This document shows, in pieces, positions 55,162-60,565 of a DNA stretch of 60,565 nucleotides. This stretch comes from Thiothrix sp. (GTDB taxonomy: Bacteria; Pseudomonadota; Gammaproteobacteria; Thiotrichales; Thiotrichaceae). Every line of letters starts with the position of its first letter. The first letter of the stretch is position 1. The notes under the pieces were generated by a model. That model had not been told where the DNA came from and made no database searches. It was given only the letters and a program-made list of their open reading frames with translations. The stretch covers positions 1 to 60,565 of the forward strand of contig JAGRJD010000018.1 in assembly GCA_020442915.1 (NCBI GenBank), given 5' to 3'. The translations under genes and the position numbers were made by a program.

Positions 55162-56382
55162 TCACACGTCCAGCACAATGCGAACCGGGTTTTCCACCAG
55201 TTCCTTGATGGTTTTGAGGAAAGTGACCGCACCCTTGCCGTCCACAATCCGGTGGTCATAGGACAGGGCCACGTACATCATCGGGCGGATCACGATCTGG
55301 TCACTGACAACAACAGGGCGCTTCTGGATCGCATGCATTCCCAGTATCGCGCTTTGGGGAGGATTCAGAATCGGGGTTGACAGCAAGGACCCAAAAACGC
55401 CCCCGTTGGTTATGGTGAACGTACCACCGGTCAGGTCGGACATGTCAAGCTTGCCGGCACGTGCCTTCTGGGCAAAATCACCGATGCCGGACTCGATGTC
55501 GGCCAGACTCATGTGTTCGGCGCTGCGCAGCACCGGCACCACCAGCCCGCGCTCGGAGGAAACGGCAATACCGACATCGCAGTAGTTGTGATAGACAATG
55601 TCACTGCCATCGATATAGGCATTGATTTCCGGGAAACGCTGCAGGGCGATGGCCGCAGCCCGGACAAACAGGGACATGAAACCCAGCTTGACACCATGTG
55701 TCTTTTCAAACGCATCCTTGTACTCGTTGCGCAGGTCCATCAGCGGCTTCATGTCGACTTCATTGAAAGTCGTCAGCATGGCGGTGGACTGCTTGGCATC
55801 CAGCAGACGCTCGGCAATGCGGGTACGCAGACGGCTCATCGGCTCGCGCCGGTCTTCACGGGACGTGGAGGCACTCACGGGCGGCGTTCTGGCTGCAACA
55901 GGTGCCGGAGCAGCGGGTGCAGGTGCTGCCGCAGCCGGTCCGGCGGCGGTGGCAGCCGCAACATCCGCTTTCAGGATGCGGCCATCCCGGCCACTGCCTG
56001 CGACCGCATCACGCCCCAGACCCTGTTCATCCATCAGCTTGCGGGCTGCAGGTCCGGCCTTGGCCCCTGCATCACCAGCCGCCGGAGCAGCAACCGCTGC
56101 AGCAGGAGCTTGCGTGGCAGGTACCGGGGCCGCAGCGGCAACAGCACCCACCGTGATACGTCCCAGCAGCTGACTGCTGGTGACAGTAGCCCCTTCCTCC
56201 GCGAGAATTTCAGCCAGCACACCATCATCCAGGGCAGCCACCTCCAGTACAACCTTGTCAGTTTCAATTTCGACCAGCACGTCGTCCTTGCTTACTGCAT
56301 CACCCACTTTCTTGTTCCAGGCGATCACCGTGCCATCAGCCACGGACTCCGGCAGTACAGGCGTCAAGATTTCACTACTCAT
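55162..56382 (-). CDS. sucB: 2-oxoglutarate dehydrogenase E2 (dihydrolipoyl succinyltransferase)
   Basis: A 406-residue E2 core. The N-terminal lipoyl domain carries lysine K43 in [11 protein letters not shown], then an Ala/Pro linker, the peripheral subunit-binding domain ([16 protein letters not shown]) and a second Ala/Pro linker. The catalytic domain holds [28 protein letters not shown] and the active site [18 protein letters not shown] nine bases upstream selects the ATG at 56382. The E1 gene sucA, normally just upstream, is missing; instead a promoter lies about 250 bases away. It is the first gene of the block. Confidence 0.95.
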   Translation of the reverse strand: MSSEILTPVLPESVADGTVIAWNKKVGDAVSKDDVLVEIETDKVVLEVAALDDGVLAEILAEEGATVTSSQLLGRITVGAVAAAAPVPATQAPAAAVAAPAAGDAGAKAGPAARKLMDEQGLGRDAVAGSGRDGRILKADVAAATAAGPAAAAPAPAAPAPVAARTPPVSASTSREDRREPMSRLRTRIAERLLDAKQSTAMLTTFNEVDMKPLMDLRNEYKDAFEKTHGVKLGFMSLFVRAAAIALQRFPEINAYIDGSDIVYHNYCDVGIAVSSERGLVVPVLRSAEHMSLADIESGIGDFAQKARAGKLDMSDLTGGTFTITNGGVFGSLLSTPILNPPQSAILGMHAIQKRPVVVSDQIVIRPMMYVALSYDHRIVDGKGAVTFLKTIKELVENPVRIVLDV

Positions 56383-56622
56383 TCGTTCCACATCCTCTTA
56401 AGCAATATTGGTGGTGAGGGATAAATCATCCGGGATAGTGCCCTTTTCAGGCAGCTATTGCCACAACGAAGCCAATTTCCATTGCAACCGGCTTTCAGGG
56501 CCGGCTCCGGGTTGTTTGTTCCAGACTGTGGAGCGGATCATGCTGCATGGGCAGACATATATTGTTTCGGGCTGGTCTTATATACCTCATGACACTGGCG
56601 ATAATTTCAGCCCCTGGCTGGA

Positions 56623-56632
56623 TTGTCGACAT
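56623..56632. promoter_or_regulatory. Operator-like palindrome at the sucB start site
   Basis: TTGTCGACAT (perfect inner TGTCGACA) overlaps the predicted transcription start of the sucB promoter. An almost identical site is 52 bp away. The form TTGT-x-x-ACAA resembles operators of FadR-subfamily GntR repressors. The regulator is not in the window. Confidence 0.5.
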
Positions 56633-56658
56633 TATACCCCCTAGGGAATATCTGTCAA
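56631..56658 (-). promoter_or_regulatory. Strong sigma-70 promoter for the sucB-acnB block
   Basis: On the minus strand, TTGACA (56658-56653) and TATAAT (56636-56631) are both perfect, with a 16-bp spacer. The start would fall near 56624, giving a leader of about 240 bases before sucB. It is flanked by two TTGTCGACA palindromes. Confidence 0.85.
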
Positions 56659-56674
56659 ATCACAAAGGGCCTAA

Positions 56675-56684
56675 TTGTCGACAA
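56675..56684. promoter_or_regulatory. Operator-like palindrome upstream of the sucB promoter
   Basis: TTGTCGACAA is a perfect 10-bp palindrome 17 bp upstream of the -35 box. Its centre is 52 bp (five helical turns) from that of the copy at 56623, so a protein on both sites would face the same side of the helix. Confidence 0.5.
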
Positions 56685-56754
56685 AACGCGTGTATTTTTG
56701 CGGCATTGCAGCATGAGGCTGCTTTCCTGCATTCAACCAGACCCGCTCCGGCAC

Positions 56755-58263
56755 TCAGCGGAACTTGCCCCGCCCCTGCCACCAGATGACCAGCAGCAAC
56801 AGCGACAACAGGGGAATCAGGAGCCGGTTTCCCCAGCGCACAAACGGTGTAGCACCCTGCATGGGCTGAGCCTCGGCCTGAAGGACTGCCTCCTGATACG
56901 GAGGAACCGTCGCGACAACCTGTCCATGAAAGTCAATCACGGCACTGACACCGTTATTGGTGGCCCGCAGCAGGTAACGCCCGGCTTCCCGTGCCCGCAT
57001 ACGGGCGATCTCGGCATGCTGACGGGGCTGAATCGAACCGGAGAACCAGCCATCATTACTGACATTCACCAGCATGGTCGCACCAGGCAGACCATCAATC
57101 ATCTCCGAACCGTAAGCATCTTCATAACAGACTGACAGACGCATGGGCTGCCCGGCCAGCTCCATCACCGTGCTGCCCCTCCATGGCGTCACATTGTCAT
57201 AAGGCAGAATGACAAAACGCTCCATCCAGCGCAGGTAATCCAGCAACGGAATATATTCACTGAATGGTACCAGATGGCGCTTGCCGTACACATCCATTTC
57301 TGTACCGACCTTGAGAATGGCGTTGTAGACACCGCGGGTATCCGGATCGGTATAAAAAACACCGGTCAGCAGGTCACTGCCGGTACGGGCAAACAGTGTC
57401 TGCAGGGGCTTGAACAGTGCATCATTCAACTCGTGGTAATAACCGGGCACGGCGGTCTCCGGCCAGATCACCAGATCGGAATTCATGATGTAGGGCTGCA
57501 TCAGGTCAATGTACTTCTGGATATGGGCGGTACGATACGCAGGCACCCATTTGTCCTGCTGGGCGATATTGCCCTGCACCATACTGACACGCAACGGCTC
57601 GCCCACCGGCTGCACCCAGGCCACCTGACCCAGCCCAAAGCTGCAGCCCGCCACCAGTATCAGCGTGCCCAGAGCCAGCAGACGTTCACGCAGCCGGCCC
57701 AGCACCAGCAGTACCAGCGCACCACAGGCTGTCGCCATGAACCAGCCCACTCCCAGCACCCCCAGCACCGGCGCTAGCGCAGCCAGGGGAGAATCAATCT
57801 GGGAGTTGCCGATCAGAAGCCAGGGAAAGCCGGTCAGAAACCAGCTCCGGAACCATTCGGTCAGGGTCCAGGCCGCAGGAAACACCAGCAACAACCGGAC
57901 ACTGCGCACCTGATAGGGAAAACGTGCTGTCAGCCAGCCAAACAGCAGCAGGGTCAAGGCCACCATGAGCACAAACAGGCACACCATCACACCGGCAATC
58001 AGACTGTTGGCACCACCGAAAAAGTGGATGCTGACGTAAATCCAGTGCACCCCGCCTGCGAACAGCCCGATACCGTAACACCAGGCCAGACGCATGCGCT
58101 GCCCGGATGGCATGGGACGCAGGTTTATCCAGAAAAACAGGGCCAGGGACAACCAAAGCAACGGACGAAATTCAAACGGGGCAAAAGCCAGGAATGCCGG
58201 CAATCCCAGCAGGAATGCCAGCAAATATTCCCACCCGCTTATCCGCTCATGGAAAGACAGCAT
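56755..58263 (-). CDS. lnt: Apolipoprotein N-acyltransferase
   Basis: A 502-residue inner-membrane enzyme that adds the third acyl chain to lipoproteins. Six to eight membrane helices fill the first 200 residues. A nitrilase-type domain follows: glutamate in VIWPETAVPGYYHE, lysine in YGKRHLVPFSEYIP, nucleophile cysteine in LSVCYEDAYGSEMI, and VNVSNDGWF. It belongs to the conserved lnt-ybeX-ybeY-phoH cluster, separated here by a DUF533 gene. Confidence 0.96.
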   Translation of the reverse strand: MLSFHERISGWEYLLAFLLGLPAFLAFAPFEFRPLLWLSLALFFWINLRPMPSGQRMRLAWCYGIGLFAGGVHWIYVSIHFFGGANSLIAGVMVCLFVLMVALTLLLFGWLTARFPYQVRSVRLLLVFPAAWTLTEWFRSWFLTGFPWLLIGNSQIDSPLAALAPVLGVLGVGWFMATACGALVLLVLGRLRERLLALGTLILVAGCSFGLGQVAWVQPVGEPLRVSMVQGNIAQQDKWVPAYRTAHIQKYIDLMQPYIMNSDLVIWPETAVPGYYHELNDALFKPLQTLFARTGSDLLTGVFYTDPDTRGVYNAILKVGTEMDVYGKRHLVPFSEYIPLLDYLRWMERFVILPYDNVTPWRGSTVMELAGQPMRLSVCYEDAYGSEMIDGLPGATMLVNVSNDGWFSGSIQPRQHAEIARMRAREAGRYLLRATNNGVSAVIDFHGQVVATVPPYQEAVLQAEAQPMQGATPFVRWGNRLLIPLLSLLLLVIWWQGRGKFR

Positions 58264-58329
58264 GCAATAATCCAGTCAATACCGAAACCGGCAAAGTATA
58301 GCCCAGCACTGACTGGAGTGGTTGGGTTT

Positions 58330-59004
58330 TCAGGCGGTTTTCACCACCTCGTCCGGCAACCCGAGCGCCTGCTGCAGATCGGCCAGATACTGCTGTTCCG
58401 CCTGATTGGCATCATCCACCACCAGGGAAGAGACCAGATAGATTTCCAGCGCAGCCTGCTTGTCGCCCTGAGCGAGAGCGGCAATATCAGTGGCGCTCAC
58501 AGGGGTGGTCAGCTCCTGCAGGATCAGGGCACTGGCCTCCCTGCCCAGCTGATACTCATCCAGCTTGCCACGAATGGCTGCCATCTCGTTCTGGTCCACA
58601 TGGCCATCCGCCTTGGCAGCCGCCACCATGGCCCGCAACAGTACACGCTCATCCACTTGCGGCGGGCGTACTTCCGGTGCCGGCAGCCGGGTCAACACCC
58701 CGTCACTGCCGGGCGCAGCCTGCCCCTGCTGCCAGCGGTTGTACATCTGGTAGGCCAGTCCGCCCACGGCAGCCAGACTCCCCAGCTTCAGGGCGGTCCC
58801 GGTCACACGCCGCCCGGTACCGGTACCCAGCAGCAGGGCCAGCACGCCGGCTGCGGCAGCACCGGTCTTGATCCCTGACACCATGGCGTCACGCTGCTCG
58901 CCCTGCTTCGGAATCCCGAGCTGCTGCTCGGCCATGTTCTGCCCCTTGGTAGCCATGTCCTTGCCCGACTGCAGCATCTGGTCCATCAAAACCTTGATAT
59001 CCAT
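58330..59004 (-). CDS. DUF533 / TerB-like protein
   Basis: A 224-residue protein of the DUF533 family (E. coli YebE-like). After a Gln/Lys-rich N-terminus, a hydrophobic Gly/Ala segment (AAAAGVLALLLGTGTGRRVTGTALKLGSLAAVGGLAYQMY) suggests a membrane-associated hairpin. The TerB-like helical domain includes LLRAMVAAAKADGHVDQNEMAAI and YLVSSLVVDDANQAEQQYLADL. GGGAGAG precedes the ATG at 59004; the longer frame upstream runs inside ybeX. It is an insertion into the usual ybeX-lnt order. Confidence 0.85.
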   Translation of the reverse strand: MDIKVLMDQMLQSGKDMATKGQNMAEQQLGIPKQGEQRDAMVSGIKTGAAAAGVLALLLGTGTGRRVTGTALKLGSLAAVGGLAYQMYNRWQQGQAAPGSDGVLTRLPAPEVRPPQVDERVLLRAMVAAAKADGHVDQNEMAAIRGKLDEYQLGREASALILQELTTPVSATDIAALAQGDKQAALEIYLVSSLVVDDANQAEQQYLADLQQALGLPDEVVKTA

Positions 59005-59038
59005 ACAATTACTCTCCCTGAGGATAAAATACTTAAAT

Positions 59039-59902
59039 TCAGGCAGCGGCTTGGGCGTACTCATCCGCCCCCATTCGCAGAGCCTCCAGCTGGAGAATGC
59101 GGCGGTTGTCGCTGCGCAGGATACGGAAAATGAAACCGGCCAGAAACAGCTCTTCACCCTGGCGCGGAATCCGTCCCAGCCGGTTAATCACCAGACCGGC
59201 AATGGTATCGAACTCTTCGCTTTCAAAGCGGGTGCCGAGCGCCTCGTTAACCTCCGCCAGCGGCGTCGTGGCCTGAATCAGGTAACTGTCATCCCCGTTC
59301 TGGTGGATACCGGCGTCCTCATCCTCTTCGTCATATTCATCATCGATATCACCGACAATCTGCTCCAGCACATCCTCGAAAGTCACCAGACCGGCCACAC
59401 CGGCATACTCGTCCAGCACCAGCGCCATGTGATTGCGGCTGTTGCGGAACTCGGTCAGCAACCGGTCCAGACGCTGACTTTCCGGCACCAGCAGGGCCGG
59501 GCGGATGATGTCGTCAATATCAAAAGCGTCACGGTTGCCAATGTAGCGCAACAGGTCCTTGGCCAGCAAAATACCAATCAGGTCATCACGGTCATTATCC
59601 ACCACCGGGTAACGCGAATGCTCGAACTCGGCAATCCGTGCCAGAATGGTATCGAAATCATCATCGTGATAAATGAACTGAATCTGGGAACGTGGCACCA
59701 TGACATCCTGCACCTGCAGGGTGCTGAACTTCATGACGCCCTGCAACATGTTGACAACGTCGTCCTGCAGAATATTTTTATCATTGACGCGCTGTATTTC
59801 ATCAAGAAGGTCGTTCGGACTCTGGGAAGAAAGGTCCAGGACCTCAATCAGCCATTGTTTCCATCGCGGTCGGGGCGATGATTCGGGGGGTTCGGGTTTC
59901 AT
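59039..59902 (-). CDS. ybeX: Mg/Co-efflux-type CBS protein YbeX (CorC)
   Basis: A 287-residue soluble member of the HlyC/CorC group. It has no DUF21 membrane domain. Two CBS motifs lie around QVQDVMVPRSQIQFI and DIIRPALLVPESQRLDRLL, with NHMALVLDEYAGVAGLVTFEDVLEQIVG. The C-terminal CorC domain includes FDTIAGLVINRLGRIPRQGEE. YbeX is linked to ribosome biogenesis together with YbeY. AAAGGA upstream supports the ATG at 59902; an ATG at 59923 overlaps ybeY. Confidence 0.94.
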   Translation of the reverse strand: MKPEPPESSPRPRWKQWLIEVLDLSSQSPNDLLDEIQRVNDKNILQDDVVNMLQGVMKFSTLQVQDVMVPRSQIQFIYHDDDFDTILARIAEFEHSRYPVVDNDRDDLIGILLAKDLLRYIGNRDAFDIDDIIRPALLVPESQRLDRLLTEFRNSRNHMALVLDEYAGVAGLVTFEDVLEQIVGDIDDEYDEEDEDAGIHQNGDDSYLIQATTPLAEVNEALGTRFESEEFDTIAGLVINRLGRIPRQGEELFLAGFIFRILRSDNRRILQLEALRMGADEYAQAAA

Positions 59903-59909
59903 TGTTCCT

Positions 59910-60380
59910 TTACTGCGGTTCATAGGGACCGGGAAATCCCAGTCGTTGTAAAATTTCCGTTTCGCGACCTTCCATCAGGATCGCCTCATCCTCTGTGATG
60001 TGGTCATAGCCCTGAAGGTGCAGCAGGCCATGCACCACCATGTGCGCCCAGTGCTGATCCAGCGACTTGCCCTGCGCCTGTGCCTCCTCCCGGATCACCG
60101 GGCGGCACAGCACCAGGTCCCCCAGCAGTTTCGGCTCATCCGGCATCAGTTCGGGAGGCAGGTGCGGCACCTCGAACGGGAAGGACAGCACATTGGTCGG
60201 CGCATCCCGGCCCCGGTAGGTATGATTCAGCATGCGGCTTTCGGCAGCACCCACAATTCGGATCACCACTTCCAGCGCCGCCGGCTCCGGGCAGGCGGCA
60301 CCGGCCCAGGCCATGAACTCCGCCGGCTCCGGATTGTCCTCAAATGCTTCCGGATTCTGAATTTCCACCAGCAGGCTCAT
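59910..60380 (-). CDS. ybeY: Endoribonuclease YbeY
   Basis: A 156-residue rRNA-maturation endoribonuclease. The zinc-binding H-x3-H-x5-H motif is [11 protein letters not shown] with H117, H121 and H127. [15 protein letters not shown] and LGDLVLC are the other conserved blocks. It starts inside the phoH stop (ATGA), the usual tight coupling of phoH-ybeY, and lies just upstream of ybeX. Confidence 0.96.
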   Translation of the reverse strand: MSLLVEIQNPEAFEDNPEPAEFMAWAGAACPEPAALEVVIRIVGAAESRMLNHTYRGRDAPTNVLSFPFEVPHLPPELMPDEPKLLGDLVLCRPVIREEAQAQGKSLDQHWAHMVVHGLLHLQGYDHITEDEAILMEGRETEILQRLGFPGPYEPQ

Positions 60381-60565
60381 GTATCCGCTCCCGGCACCGG
60401 AACGGAAACGCCCTTGTCATCACCTGTACCCGCTTCATAAGCCTCGACAATACGCTGCACCAGCTTGTGCCGCACCACATCGCGCCCTTCAAAAAAAGTG
60501 AAGCTGATGCCCTCCACACCACGCAGGATGTTCAGCACATGGCGCAGGCCGGACTGCTGGTGGCG
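60377..60565 (-). CDS. phoH: PhoH family protein, C-terminal end (partial)
   Basis: The last 62 codons of a PhoH-like ATPase (YbeZ), cut by the window edge. Visible are [29 protein letters not shown] and [10 protein letters not shown], typical of the C-terminus; the P-loop lies outside. The stop overlaps the ybeY start. Position before ybeY and ybeX fits the conserved cluster. Confidence 0.92.
   Translation of the reverse strand, partial: RHQQSGLRHVLNILRGVEGISFTFFEGRDVVRHKLVQRIVEAYEAGTGDDKGVSVPVPGADT

Overview
The window is chromosomal DNA of a GC-rich, non-enteric gammaproteobacterium; I cannot place it to order. The evidence is conserved gene neighbourhoods typical of that class: mutY-yggX, envC-ctpA next to yibN-grxC-secB-gpsA, pgsA with an AI-2E family transporter and hda, yqjD/yqjE-like small membrane proteins, and lnt-ybeX-ybeY-phoH. 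DUF3565, DUF1131, DUF1840 and DUF2789 proteins fit the same class. Most of the window is housekeeping DNA. The accessory interest is in small islands between conserved blocks.

Layout. 1-530: transposase debris (an IS630-type fragment abutting an IS1 InsA fragment) downstream of a tRNA-Gly(CCC) gene. 590-4155: base-excision repair (mutY), yggX, small conserved genes, a YfeY-like lipoprotein, an unexplained 480-base gap with hairpins and a terminator, and a 5'-3' exonuclease. 4.2-12.9 kb: a secreted endonuclease/exonuclease/phosphatase-fold protein, the ABC-F factor YheS, a BaiN-like flavoprotein, a lone hydantoinase-A protein, a Tat-exported dienelactone hydrolase and MoaC. 13-15.8 kb: carboxy-terminal protease and EnvC. 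15.9-20.6 kb: an ArsR regulator with a cysteine pair, then rhodanese, glutaredoxin, thioredoxin 2, SecB, GpsA, GshB and an OsmC-like protein, a block centred on sulfur and thiol redox. 20.9-24.7 kb: two tandem NlpC/P60 lipoproteins, the second with half its catalytic domain gone, then Ogt and a membrane protein. 24.7-30.9 kb: dnaE, pgsA, AI-2E permease and hda. 31.3-34.3 kb: envelope-stress-type small membrane proteins, a BON-MscS channel and two small DUF genes. 34.3-38.9 kb: an orphan alpha-glucosidase, an orphan NtrC-type regulator coupled to a YcaQ/AlkX-type DNA glycosylase, and a broken azlD-like gene.

39.3-42.1 kb encodes a 958-residue membrane protein whose N-terminus reads as a serine/threonine kinase fold stripped of every catalytic residue. 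Its periplasmic half ends in four regularly spaced PQ-V/I-x-W repeats. A 192-bp deleted insertion element follows, then a Tat-type intradiol dioxygenase and a pair of DUF4178 proteins.

45.5-56.4 kb, all on the minus strand, holds acetoacetate-CoA ligase and a TCA-cycle block transcribed sucB-lpdA-sucC-sucD-gltA-acnB, without sucA. A near-perfect sigma-70 promoter (56631-56658) lies upstream of sucB, flanked by two TTGTCGACA palindromes 52 bp apart, which look like a repressor operator pair. 56.7 kb to the end is lnt, a DUF533 protein, ybeX/corC, ybeY and the 3-prime end of phoH.

The best candidates for something undescribed are the receptor-like pseudokinase with its W repeats, the dual-operator TCA promoter, the ArsR-rhodanese module at the yibN locus, the degenerate NlpC/P60 paralogue, and the atypical response regulator linked to a DNA glycosylase.
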